A stretch of 64,000 bases of DNA from Dethiosulfovibrio russensis (lineage in GTDB: Bacteria; Synergistota; Synergistia; Synergistales; Dethiosulfovibrionaceae): the NCBI RefSeq assembly GCF_021568855.1, contig NZ_JAKGUG010000003.1, positions 124,001-188,000 on the forward strand, read 5' to 3'. Of this stretch, positions 18,601 to 26,050 are shown piece after piece (the stretch's first letter is position 1; each line of letters opens with the position of its first letter). A program made the position numbers and the translations under genes. The notes beneath the pieces were generated by a model. That model searched no databases. It saw only the letters and a list, made by a program, of their open reading frames with translations, and was not told the DNA's origin.

Positions 18601-19006
18601 CAGAAAGGGCCAGGAGTATTCCACTACATCTCCACTTATGAGCCATGGTGCTATCTTTATAGCCACCTATCGCAAGGACTTAAAGGAAGATCCCTGTACA
18701 GCCAACGGTTTTGCCAACCTCTATGTCCTGGATCCCAGAACGGGGCGCGGTTTGTTCGGTGGCGGTCGGAAGTATATTACCTTTGAAGGCCTGAAAATAG
18801 CAGGATTGGCGGTGTTGGACGATAAGCTGTTGATATCGGTGAAAAAAATGAAGCCGTTTTCAAAGCCTGAAGGGGCGGAGGATATAGATATAGTTGAAAA
18901 GGGCGACCTGATCCAGATCGATCTCAACGATCTTGACTTGCCAGAAGGTGTTATCGGGAGCCGTAAGCCGAAGGCTATCTATTGGCGAGAGATCTTTTTG
19001 CAGTGA
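15599..19006 (+). CDS. pilY1: PilY1-like pilus tip/adhesin protein
   Basis: 1135 residues with a signal peptide (hydrophobic about 11-30, ending near AFA). An N-terminal von Willebrand A-like region begins at NVLILIDTGSP (D67), where the metal-site motif is DTGSP rather than DxSxS. A run of acidic residues (DRDGSNNDTYDD) near residue 115 resembles an EF-hand-like calcium loop. The C-terminal part is the PilY1 beta-propeller: SGMLHAFD, GEERWAFVPP, LLDGPMAVGD, MYALDITDP. PilY1 sits at the pilus tip and controls adhesion and retraction. GGGAGG precedes the ATG. DNA here is AT-richer than the flanking pilus genes. Confidence 0.88.
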   Translation: MRSSSPKESRTFLFSIFVLWLFIYVSLPCSSAFADKALPLKAYPKLNWGLEDVYVTGYPPNVLILIDTGSPMLWTPNGKMPSEKVSYYDTPLVDCTYGDGSRPSSWFNARNERYGIDRDGSNNDTYDDNCYYNDLIFKDPSYTRDNPKPGYSVNDLIPNDSRLYKMKLVLWRILESPELIEELNLGLATFWQENVRTPLPADWYKVYPYKGGPDWAIEDYRYHNCYRDSQKISWGVNIDDYKYGSQKANKARLRVPIQNTSDSDVVDQIKKLIDGEESSNNDELRADGKAPLARSIYSTKVSSTLESNGDLSGTAWHFFDNTHMGGVCQTNWLVVMTAGDDNIGGESPVDSVKKLYQKSKRLNGQDLNYPIRTLVIGFVDPDDDSPDVVKLRDTLNRMAFYGMDSGYESDGTPREYVAPSEGESYALFANDVPGLIQGFSRVFATIQSGRFGSNAPIAVRSPGAEEELSAYTPFYTRKVEGQWWGDLRKEDLDTGRTLWSAEEELPSPGSRNIYTVNWDDSDGVPDLGVGNLCVFKPETSARKRSVFSEEMGFGKNNKKDLNDLIGWLRGYESYKNKKDLSRREHVLSDMEHSSLCLVGAPSDSYIDPDYVKFKKKWSKRASSVYIQSNSGMLHAFDSETGEERWAFVPPNALYRYRIASLRFVMSSSGSSDNYKVDSYSSAEGSNSLYLLDGPMAVGDVRLPSGDYATILIGFLGRGGAGMYALDITDPDSPFFLWAIENVFDVNNSSEKKLYWTKKEGTTSLGADLQVLSKNDSPNFNYLGFTVTGAPSLGKITLGGEEKFVFVLSGGVGIGKDGSIGRAIYVVDVLTGEILHTFYEALDEDGKNEEVGSVLSPAVPYSTRMINRSIEGFFSSDSKGGVLHGEKEDDSLTLKRIWSLSCPSIRDGVSFSALVNPFPLAVGLIDSDVWFFGGTSPFSLLEDKEGFSNEINIIYALNVEEIEKDSSFKDFGNAGVGLVGLDDESQSDDPLGWFTPLAQESSRKGQEYSTTSPLMSHGAIFIATYRKDLKEDPCTANGFANLYVLDPRTGRGLFGGGRKYITFEGLKIAGLAVLDDKLLISVKKMKPFSKPEGAEDIDIVEKGDLIQIDLNDLDLPEGVIGSRKPKAIYWREIFLQ

Positions 19007-19024
19007 CGTGGTAGGAGGCCTTCT

Positions 19025-19969
19025 ATGTCGTTTTGGAAAAAAAACAGAAAAAAAGACGGTTTTGCCGGTTTGGCCATAATGACCAACGGTATATACTACC
19101 TTGAGCTGCTTCGTTCCGATACGGACCTTGCCGTCAACAGATATGAATTCATCAGCTACTCTCACGGTGCGGTCAAACAGGACTCTCTCGTCGACCAAGA
19201 GGAAGCCGTCAGGGCAATAGGGGAGCTTTCCGACAGGATCGGAGGCTTCGGTTTCGAAGTGGCCCTGGGGATTCCCTCCAGAGACGTCATGATAAAAAAC
19301 GTGGAGTTTCCTGATATGGACCTGGAGATGGCCAAGGATGCGTTGCACTGGAATTTCGACAAAAACTTTCCGTACGATGCTTCAGAGGCCCTCTACGATG
19401 CCGATGTGATAGAGCTTCCTGACGGAGGAAAACAGGATAGAGTTCACCTGGTCGTGGCGGCGGTGCGGAGATCCAAGATTCAGGGTTTTCTGGAAAGACT
19501 TCGAGACGACGGACTCCCGTTGTCGTCGATGGAGCCCAACAACGTAGCGGCCTTCAGGGCCATCAGCAGGGGAATGTCTATCTACGATCACGGTTATATC
19601 GTCTTGATAATCGCGGCGGAATCGTTACAGATGATGATAGGCTACAGAGAGAGCAGCCTGCTTTTTCGCTCGGTTCCCTTTCCCACCGATTCGGTGATGT
19701 CCATGGAAGAGCTGTCCAACCGAGTGGTAAGCGAGATACAGGCTACGGGAAACTACGTAAGGACTCTTTTCCGAGGGATTAATCTTAGCACCGTTCTTTT
19801 GGCGGGAGACGTTTCCGTCAGAGGACCTCTTGTAGACAGACTCAAGACAGAGTTCAACTTTTCCGTTGATATCGTCGATCCCTGGTTGAGATGTGGTATA
19901 ACCGGTGCTCCCGACGAGGCTGGAGAGGCCGATGTGGTGGTGGGGTTAGCAGCGAGGAATCTGATATGA
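19025..19969 (+). CDS. pilM: Actin-like pilus assembly protein PilM
   Basis: 314 residues, cytoplasmic, with an actin/FtsA-like ATPase fold. The pattern of the family is visible in ALGIPSRDVMIKNVEFP and in the PYDASEALYDADVIEL segment. PilM binds the short cytoplasmic N-terminus of PilN and links the alignment complex to the motor. GGAGG lies before the ATG; the stop overlaps pilN (ATGA). Confidence 0.88.
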   Translation: MSFWKKNRKKDGFAGLAIMTNGIYYLELLRSDTDLAVNRYEFISYSHGAVKQDSLVDQEEAVRAIGELSDRIGGFGFEVALGIPSRDVMIKNVEFPDMDLEMAKDALHWNFDKNFPYDASEALYDADVIELPDGGKQDRVHLVVAAVRRSKIQGFLERLRDDGLPLSSMEPNNVAAFRAISRGMSIYDHGYIVLIIAAESLQMMIGYRESSLLFRSVPFPTDSVMSMEELSNRVVSEIQATGNYVRTLFRGINLSTVLLAGDVSVRGPLVDRLKTEFNFSVDIVDPWLRCGITGAPDEAGEADVVVGLAARNLI

Positions 19970-20541
19970 CAGTTCGATTGAACCTGCTTCCTGCGGAATT
20001 GCGCCCGGTGGAGAAGTCCAACAGGGTAGACTTTACGAGGATTCTGGCTGCATCACTTTCCGCAGCGGTAGTACTCGTCTGCGGCGGTGTGTTGGTCAGC
20101 GGTGCTATGCGATCCCATACTCTGAGGGGCAAACTGGATGAGGTGGAGAGCAGAAAAGAGGTGCTCTCGATCCAGTCGACCAACCTCATATCCGAGCTGA
20201 AACGACTGAAAGACAGAGAGGCTCTTATGTCTGCTACCTTGAGCCTTCTGCACGGAGACGTCCCCTTGCTAGAGATCTTCAGACAGATAGAGCTTTCTCT
20301 GCCCGACGGGGTATGGCTTTCCTCCGTAAAGGCCGAGGCCGGAAGCCTTCATCTGAATGGTTTTTCCTACAACGAAAACGATGTGGTCCTGTTCGCAACT
20401 GGGTTGATAGATTCTCCTGTGATAGAGCAGGTAGGGTTTCCCAATACCAGGAGGGTCTCTCGAGAGGGCACGAGCTTGGTCGAATTTCGTCTGCTTTGTT
20501 CTATCTCGAAAAATATCCCCGATAAAGAGGTGTCGCCATGA
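19966..20541 (+). CDS. pilN: Pilus alignment protein PilN
   Basis: 191 residues. The N-terminal peptide MTVRLNLLPAELRP contains the PilM-binding INLLP-type motif (here LNLLP). One membrane helix follows at about residues 27-48, then a coiled coil and a ferredoxin-like periplasmic domain (LPDGVWLSSVKAE). It starts on an ATGA overlap with pilM and ends the same way against pilO. Confidence 0.88.
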   Translation: MTVRLNLLPAELRPVEKSNRVDFTRILAASLSAAVVLVCGGVLVSGAMRSHTLRGKLDEVESRKEVLSIQSTNLISELKRLKDREALMSATLSLLHGDVPLLEIFRQIELSLPDGVWLSSVKAEAGSLHLNGFSYNENDVVLFATGLIDSPVIEQVGFPNTRRVSREGTSLVEFRLLCSISKNIPDKEVSP

Positions 20542-21047
20542 CGGAAGACCGCTGGAGAAAGATCTTTGCCGCAGCGACTTTTGTTCTGCCCATAGCCTTT
20601 TTGGTGCTCGTTCTGGGAATGACCTCCCATGTTGATAAGCTCCAAGGGAGATTGACTTCGGCTCAACAGGACCTCCGTGTTCTGCAAAGGCAGGCTTTAT
20701 CGGCGGAAAGGCGTATTTCCATGTACAAGGATATACTTGGCCCGATAGCCGATGCCTCTGCCATAAACGGACCTCAAAACAAGGTAGACCTGTTCTCGTT
20801 GGTCCAGAGACAGCTTACCGCCAACGGAATGCTTTCCAGAGTTATAGACGAGGCATACCGAAAGGACGGTCCGGGAGATCAAGGGGTAAAGATAAGCTTC
20901 GAAGGCCCCTATCCCTCCTTCATAAAAACCCTGGCGGACTGGAGAAGACTCGACGTGGCGTTAAGGGTCAAGGATATAACGTTGGCTGGGTTTAAAGAGC
21001 AGCTTGTCCGAGGCGATATAGTCTTGGAGACGGTGGTTGGGAAGTGA
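20538..21047 (+). CDS. pilO: Pilus alignment protein PilO
   Basis: 169 residues: short cytoplasmic start, membrane helix at about 11-32, coiled coil (LQGRLTSAQQDLRVLQRQ) and a periplasmic ferredoxin-like domain with ISFEGPYPSFIKTLADW. It pairs with PilN in the inner-membrane alignment complex. Assignment rests on topology, size and position between pilN and the PilP-like gene; sequence conservation in this family is low. Confidence 0.83.
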   Translation: MTEDRWRKIFAAATFVLPIAFLVLVLGMTSHVDKLQGRLTSAQQDLRVLQRQALSAERRISMYKDILGPIADASAINGPQNKVDLFSLVQRQLTANGMLSRVIDEAYRKDGPGDQGVKISFEGPYPSFIKTLADWRRLDVALRVKDITLAGFKEQLVRGDIVLETVVGK

Positions 21048-21053
21048 TGTCCT

Positions 21054-21653
21054 ATGGCAGTTAGAGGCATGTGGTTGGACGGAGCCAAAGGATGGTTCGA
21101 CGATCTTCTGGACGGCAAAGAGAGGTTTTATGTCGTAGGCCGTTGGATATGGCTCTCCTTGACCCTTTTGGCCCTGGGATGGAGCGGTGTCTGTTTCGTC
21201 CAGCTCTGGCAGGAGGCTAACCAGGAGCAGGCGGAAAAATACCTTTCTCCTATGGATCTTTCAAAGGAAAGGCAGAGCCTGGAGGCTTTGGTTTTTAGCT
21301 ATAATTCAATTCAGGCGGAGCGCAAGGATAGCCTTCGTCTAGCCAACGACATAATACGGATAGGGAGAAATCCGATGGTTCGTATGGAGTCTCCTAAAAA
21401 CGTGCCGGTGGCCTCTACCGAGCCGTCCGTGGAGGATCTGGTCGACCTGCCCCCTCTGGTTATAGTTCGTGCCGTCATGGTGATGGGTAAGGATGCCTCC
21501 GCCGTGGTGGATATAGACGGAATAGGCGACGGTATAGTGGTTAGAAAGGGCACCACCTTCTCCGATAAAAAAGGCCGTTTCCTTTCCATAGGGACCGATA
21601 AGCTGATCTTTCGTTGGAACGGAACTAACGTATCGGTTCCGGTTAATTTTTAG
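21054..21653 (+). CDS. PilP-like alignment protein with a membrane helix
   Basis: 199 residues. A membrane helix lies at about 27-50, followed by a linker and a small C-terminal beta domain (about 135-199) that resembles the PilP/GspC homology region contacting the secretin. Classical PilP is a lipoprotein with a lipobox cysteine; none is seen, so the anchoring is GspC-like. Its place between pilO and pilQ supports the PilP role. Confidence 0.7.
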   Translation: MAVRGMWLDGAKGWFDDLLDGKERFYVVGRWIWLSLTLLALGWSGVCFVQLWQEANQEQAEKYLSPMDLSKERQSLEALVFSYNSIQAERKDSLRLANDIIRIGRNPMVRMESPKNVPVASTEPSVEDLVDLPPLVIVRAVMVMGKDASAVVDIDGIGDGIVVRKGTTFSDKKGRFLSIGTDKLIFRWNGTNVSVPVNF

Positions 21654-21674
21654 TTATACAGGAGGGCCGTCGAC

Positions 21675-23387
21675 GTGAGAAATAAAACTATCGCATTTTT
21701 CTTTGTCCTATTCGCCTTTATCTTTGCGCCGGGACCTCTTTTTTCGGAGCCTCTGCCTCCGTCGGTTCTTTCCGGGATAATGCCTCAGCAGGTGGGGGCT
21801 GACAGGATGACCGTGACGGTTCAGGGAATGAATCTTCCTCGTCCAGAGGTGATGAACCAGGACGGAGGGCTTGTAGACCTGATATTCAAGGGGACCACTG
21901 TACCCTCGTCTCGATGGGAGAGGCTCTACAATTTTCCCATCCTCTCCAAGGTGGAGATGGACCACATAGAGGGGGGCCTAAGGGTCAGGTTCGTCACAGG
22001 AGAAAAGATAACTCTTCACTCCGTAAAGGGAGATCCGCCATGTAACAGGATCTTGTTGGATTTCAGGACTGTCTCGTCTTTGAAGAGGGAGGAGAGTGCC
22101 AAAAAGCTGAAGGAGCCCCGTAGGATCCCCGTCGATGGCAGCGATCCTTTTCAGACCAACAGGAGAATCTCCGTCGATTTCCGTTCCGTGGATATACAGG
22201 ACGTGTTCAGAATGCTGGCGGACATGATGAAGGTGAACATCGTTCTGGATCCCTCTGTGGCGGAGATTCCCCCTCTCACCATGAGATTCGACGAGGCTCC
22301 TCTTAGAGAGGTTTTCGGCTATCTAATGAGGCTTTACGGCCTCAGCTACGCCAAGGTGGGAAAAACCTTGGTGATAGGCTCTCCAGAGGGTATATCCAAG
22401 GTAATGGGAGAGGAGAAGACCAGAGTCTACGATGTGGCCTATTCGGATGTAAAAATTCTTCCGGATATGCTGGGAGGGCTAACAACCATACCTAAGGAAA
22501 AAATCACGGTGGACGAGAGGTTGGGAAGGCTTTTCGTCAAGGGGTCGGAAAATCAGCTCTCCGATTTCGAGAGGGTGCTTCAGACCGTGGACGACCCGGG
22601 CAAGCAGGTCATGCTTCGTGCCAGGATAATAGAGATAAAAGACGAGGCCTCCGACGAGCTGGAGACGATGCTCAACGCCGTCTACAAGCATTGGTGGCTG
22701 AGCACCAGTTCCTCCGGAGCCGAGGGCGGCTATTCCTACGTGAAGGACCCCGATACCTACAATCCTCCTACTGGAGAAGATCGGCCTGGTGGCATAGAGT
22801 TTCCCGGCATCAAGATACCCGATATAGGTACGGGAGGAATTCGCCTCCTCGACACTGGGATAAAGGCATTAGTTAAGGATAATAAGGGTAAGGTGCTGGC
22901 CAACCCTTCGGTTATAACGGTCAGCGGTCAAAAGGCGTCTATAAAGTTGGTCGAAAACCTGAAGTACATATCCGCCAGAGACGATGCCGGGAACCCCACC
23001 TACAGCGATCAAGAGGTAGGTCCAAAGCTGGAGTTCACCCCCGTGGTTGGAAGGGACGGTATTATCTCCGTGGAACTTTCAATCTCGACGGGAGAGGTCA
23101 TAGCCTGGAAGGAAGGAAACCAGAAGGAAGAGTTTCCACAGACCAGCGAGAGAGAGGTGGTTACATCCGTCAGGGTGAGGGACGGAGAGCCCTTCGTGGT
23201 AGGAGGTTTGTTCAACGAGAGACACACGGAAAACACCACCAAGATCCCTATACTTGGGGATATACCTTTGTTAGGAGAGTTCTTCAAGTCCAAAAACAAG
23301 ACGGACGACAGAACTGAGGTCGTCATGGTGGTGATTCCCTATATATTGAACGTAACAGACGGCCCTATAGAGCGATGGGACCTTTGA
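21675..23387 (+). CDS. pilQ: Outer-membrane secretin PilQ
   Basis: 570 residues with a signal peptide (about 1-25). In order: an AMIN-like domain (about 35-135), a secretin/TonB short N-domain (VDFRSVDIQDVFRMLADM), an N1-type domain (VKGSENQLSDFERVLQTVDD) and the secretin core (about 385-565) with VGGLFNERHTENTTKIPILGDIPLLG near the end. It forms the outer-membrane pore for the fibre, which argues for a two-membrane cell. It starts with GTG at 21675 after AGGAGGG. Shorter than proteobacterial PilQ, with a single AMIN domain. Confidence 0.93.
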   Translation: MRNKTIAFFFVLFAFIFAPGPLFSEPLPPSVLSGIMPQQVGADRMTVTVQGMNLPRPEVMNQDGGLVDLIFKGTTVPSSRWERLYNFPILSKVEMDHIEGGLRVRFVTGEKITLHSVKGDPPCNRILLDFRTVSSLKREESAKKLKEPRRIPVDGSDPFQTNRRISVDFRSVDIQDVFRMLADMMKVNIVLDPSVAEIPPLTMRFDEAPLREVFGYLMRLYGLSYAKVGKTLVIGSPEGISKVMGEEKTRVYDVAYSDVKILPDMLGGLTTIPKEKITVDERLGRLFVKGSENQLSDFERVLQTVDDPGKQVMLRARIIEIKDEASDELETMLNAVYKHWWLSTSSSGAEGGYSYVKDPDTYNPPTGEDRPGGIEFPGIKIPDIGTGGIRLLDTGIKALVKDNKGKVLANPSVITVSGQKASIKLVENLKYISARDDAGNPTYSDQEVGPKLEFTPVVGRDGIISVELSISTGEVIAWKEGNQKEEFPQTSEREVVTSVRVRDGEPFVVGGLFNERHTENTTKIPILGDIPLLGEFFKSKNKTDDRTEVVMVVIPYILNVTDGPIERWDL

Positions 23388-23414
23388 TCCCCTTCGCTAT
23401 AGGGATAATCGACG

Positions 23415-23444
23415 TTGACAGGTACGGTCATAAGTCCGTATTAT
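23415..23444 (+). promoter_or_regulatory. Sigma-70 promoter upstream of efp
   Basis: A consensus TTGACA (23415-23420), an 18-base spacer and TATTAT (23439-23444), about 40 bases before the efp ATG. It marks a new transcription unit after the pilus genes. Confidence 0.75.
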
Positions 23445-23484
23445 TGTGCTATTCGAGACGCGACACGAACTAGGAGGTTCATAG

Positions 23485-24057
23485 ATGGCACAGGTAGTGG
23501 ATACAAGCAAGTTTTACCCCGGCATCAAGATAGTGTGGCAGGAAGGAATGTGGGAGGTCGTAGAGTTCCAGCACCATAAGATGGGAAGAGGCGGAGCGGT
23601 CGTAAAGACCAAGTTGAGAAACCTCGATACTGGATCCATCATAGAGAATGCTTTCCGCTCCGGAGAGAAATTCGACAGGATCGTCTTCGAGGAGAAGCCC
23701 GCTCAGTTTCTATACCAGGACGGAGATAGCTATGTCTTTATGGACATGGTAAGCTACGATCAGATCTATCTTTCCACCGAGGTGCTGGGCAAGGCCATCA
23801 AATACCTGACGGACAATATCGAGGTTACCCTGGAGATGTACGGAGAGAGGATTATGGGAATAGAGCTGCCTAACAGCGTGACCCTGAAGATCATAGAGAC
23901 GTCTCCTAACTTCAAGGGAGATACCGCCTCCGGCGGTGGAAAGCCCGCTACCACCGAGACGGGGCTTACCGTAACTGTGCCGATGTTCGTGGAGGTCGGA
24001 GAGGATATAGTGGTAGATACCAGGACGGGGGCTTATCTGGAACGCGCCAAGAAGTAG
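23485..24057 (+). CDS. efp: Translation elongation factor P
   Basis: 190 residues in three beta-barrel domains, normal length. EF-P relieves ribosome stalling at polyproline. The tip of the domain I loop reads HHKMGRGG: arginine 35 stands where E. coli has the modified Lys34, and methionine replaces the usual proline. AGGAGG precedes the ATG and a strong promoter lies upstream. No modification gene (epmA/B or earP) is in the window. Confidence 0.96.
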   Translation: MAQVVDTSKFYPGIKIVWQEGMWEVVEFQHHKMGRGGAVVKTKLRNLDTGSIIENAFRSGEKFDRIVFEEKPAQFLYQDGDSYVFMDMVSYDQIYLSTEVLGKAIKYLTDNIEVTLEMYGERIMGIELPNSVTLKIIETSPNFKGDTASGGGKPATTETGLTVTVPMFVEVGEDIVVDTRTGAYLERAKK

Positions 24058-24087
24058 GCCCTTTATCGTTGTCTGAGGAGGTTCGGG

Positions 24088-24528
24088 ATGAGTGCGAGGG
24101 AGAAGATAGCCTATATCAAGGGATTGCTCGATGCGGGGACGCCGAGGGACGATTTTGAAATGGCCCTGTACGGTGCTATCGTGGAGGCCCTCGACGCCGT
24201 AGTGGACGACATGGATCGGCAGGATGAATCCTTGGTGGCCTTGACGGAAGAGCTGATGGATCTTTCCGATTACTGTGACGGGTTGGGTGAGGATCTGGAC
24301 GCCATCGAGGAAGGTTGGTTGGGCGAGCAGGTCTTGGACCAGGAGGATGTCCTCGTCGCGGAGGGAGATGAACCGGAGGGGGTCGACCTCTATCGGCCGA
24401 TACTTTGTCCCTATTGTTCCACCATGTTCTACTACAGACCGGATCTATGCGATGAAAACGATACAGTCCAATGTCCCAACTGCAGGAGGACCTTTGCGCC
24501 TTCCGAGGTCGAGCTCGAGGAGGAATGA
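24088..24528 (+). CDS. CD1247-like protein with C-terminal zinc ribbon
   Basis: 146 acidic residues. The N-terminal half is helical (REKIAYIKGLLDAG, then LDAVVDDMDRQDESL), resembling the CD1247 N-terminal domain family of Clostridia as I recall it. The C-terminal half has two CxxC pairs (CPYCSTMFYY and CPNCRRTF) that would form a zinc ribbon. GAGGAGG stands before the ATG. Its place between efp and the Asp23 gene suggests a translation or envelope link, but the function is unknown. Confidence 0.7.
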   Translation: MSAREKIAYIKGLLDAGTPRDDFEMALYGAIVEALDAVVDDMDRQDESLVALTEELMDLSDYCDGLGEDLDAIEEGWLGEQVLDQEDVLVAEGDEPEGVDLYRPILCPYCSTMFYYRPDLCDENDTVQCPNCRRTFAPSEVELEEE

Positions 24529-24535
24529 TTGACCT

Positions 24536-25087
24536 ATGGATGATATGAATCACACTGTGGTCGAGACGGAAAAAACTGAGATCGTCGATGTAGAGAGCGC
24601 CGTCGCCGAGGCGGAAGGCGAGCTTTCGGGAGACGTGGCCGGGAAGGTCCATATATCCGAGGATGTCATAACGGAGCTCGCCAGACAGGCTCTTCAGAAG
24701 GTTAATGGCATTCAACCGGCAAGCTCCGGAATAGCTTCGAAGCTTGGACTGGGACGGAAGGTGACCGAGGGAGTAAAGGTCTACGTCGACGAGGGAGAGA
24801 ATCCGTCCATCTCGGTCGACGCTTTTCTCATGGTGAAATATGGCCTTCGAATTCCCGACTTGGCCTGGGATGTCCAGGAGACAGTAAAAAACGAGTTGGA
24901 GGGAATGACCGGTTACGCCGTTAACTACGTCAATATATACGTTCAAGGAGTGTACTTCGACGAACCAAAGGTCGACGAGTCCTCCGGGGAAGTCGTCGAG
25001 CCGACCGAGTCTACGGAAGAGGAACCCCGAGATGATAACGAGGCGATAGACGAGCGTTCCGAGACGCAATCAAAGGACCAGGAATAG
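24536..25087 (+). CDS. Asp23/Gls24 family envelope-stress protein
   Basis: 183 residues. A central Asp23 domain (about 40-145) shows VHISEDVITELARQAL, VYVDEG and VNIYVQGVYFD. Acidic extensions flank it at both ends. In Gram-positive bacteria members form a membrane-associated network through a partner; a YqhY-type member often sits next to nusB, as here. No membrane helix is present, so any anchoring needs another protein. A hairpin terminator follows at 25094. Confidence 0.85.
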   Translation: MDDMNHTVVETEKTEIVDVESAVAEAEGELSGDVAGKVHISEDVITELARQALQKVNGIQPASSGIASKLGLGRKVTEGVKVYVDEGENPSISVDAFLMVKYGLRIPDLAWDVQETVKNELEGMTGYAVNYVNIYVQGVYFDEPKVDESSGEVVEPTESTEEEPRDDNEAIDERSETQSKDQE

Positions 25088-25093
25088 CTTGAG

Positions 25094-25123
25094 GGTCGGC
25101 TCGAGTTCGAGTCGGCCTTTTTT
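25094..25123 (+). terminator. Hairpin terminator between the Asp23 gene and the next gene
   Basis: A 10-base-pair stem GGTCGGCTCG / CGAGTCGGCC (with G-T pairs) and loop AGTT, followed by six T's at 25118-25123. Only about 16 bases separate it from the next start codon and no promoter fits in that gap, so it probably acts as a partial (read-through) terminator inside the operon. Confidence 0.78.
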
Positions 25124-25139
25124 GATTTAGGAGGCCACC

Positions 25140-25622
25140 GTGTACGTAAAGTGGATGGACAACGGTCGAGGTAGAATCTGGCTTTCTACGTTAGGGTTGA
25201 AGGCTTTCGTGGAGAGCCATCTTCCCGAAGGCGTCAGCTGTAGAGATATCGAGTTTTTAGGCGAGAAAAATCAGATCTTTCTCTCTCTGGTCTTGAGCGA
25301 TACCACGTTATATCTGGATAAGCTGTCGACGTCGGAGGACCTTACGGAACATCTCGAGGCCCTCGGACTCGACGCAGTGGTCTCGTGGAAACACGTCTCA
25401 GACGTGGAGGGCGAGGACGGTCCCGGTTTGACGGAGCGACCTTACTTCTGGGGCATAATCGGTGCCGTCATGGCGGCTCTTTTGAAGCTTGGGCTTAAGG
25501 GAACCCTGGAATGTCTTCTGGTAGGCGCCGTTTTTTACGGATTTGCCTTTTTCTTTCGTTCCGATAAGGGGCAGCATTGGACCTCTCGGATCGCCAGGTT
25601 TTTCAAGGAGATGATGGATTGA
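25140..25622 (+). CDS. Unknown two-helix membrane protein between Asp23 and nusB
   Basis: 160 residues with no family I recognise. The first 100 residues look soluble and mixed alpha/beta; then two hydrophobic stretches (about 101-119 and 122-140) predict a membrane hairpin, followed by a basic amphipathic tail (RSDKGQHWTSRIARFFKEMMD). GTG at 25140 has GGAGG upstream. Its stop overlaps nusB. Adjacency to the Asp23 gene makes it a candidate membrane partner of that protein, by analogy with AmaP; this is inference only. Confidence 0.65.
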   Translation: MYVKWMDNGRGRIWLSTLGLKAFVESHLPEGVSCRDIEFLGEKNQIFLSLVLSDTTLYLDKLSTSEDLTEHLEALGLDAVVSWKHVSDVEGEDGPGLTERPYFWGIIGAVMAALLKLGLKGTLECLLVGAVFYGFAFFFRSDKGQHWTSRIARFFKEMMD

Positions 25623-26050
25623 AGGTCGGACGAGGTCATTATAAAAAACATCGGGCCCGGGAGGTGGCTCTTCAGCTTCTCTATTCTATGGACGTGACCA
25701 AAAAGCACGATGCCGAGGAGGCGTTGAACGACTTTTCCTTCGAGGACGAGATCGATGTCGAAGCAGGCGTCAGAGCCCTCGTCTTGGGGGTTATGGACCA
25801 TCTGGGAGAGATAGACAACCTCATAAACGTCAACGTCGTGGGATGGAGAGGGGATCGTATGGTTGCGGTAGACCGCGCGGCCATACGGTTGGCCGTATAC
25901 GAAGGTCTGATAGCCCGTGTCGTCCCCGTTCCGGTAGCCATATCCGAGGCCGTTGAACTGGTCAAGGTCTTCGGTACCGACGAATCCGGCAGGTTCGTGA
26001 ACGGAGCCCTGGCCAGGATAGTTCGCGCCATGCCGGAAGACGATGAGTGA
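25619..26050 (+). CDS. nusB: Transcription antitermination factor NusB
   Basis: About 143 residues, all helical, with the opening HRAREVALQLLYSMDV and the later VAISEAVELVKVFGTDESGRFVNG that mark the family. NusB with S10 binds boxA RNA for rRNA antitermination. TTG at 25619 gives the expected N-terminus, has AAGGAG upstream and overlaps the previous stop. The 3' end overlaps xseA by eight bases. Confidence 0.93.
   Translation: MKVGRGHYKKHRAREVALQLLYSMDVTKKHDAEEALNDFSFEDEIDVEAGVRALVLGVMDHLGEIDNLINVNVVGWRGDRMVAVDRAAIRLAVYEGLIARVVPVPVAISEAVELVKVFGTDESGRFVNGALARIVRAMPEDDE

Noticed and set aside
9205-23387. Type II secretion system instead of type IV pilus
   Set aside because: The GspG-like pilin and GspC-like PilP made this worth considering, but PilT, PilY1 and the PilM-N-O order are pilus-specific.
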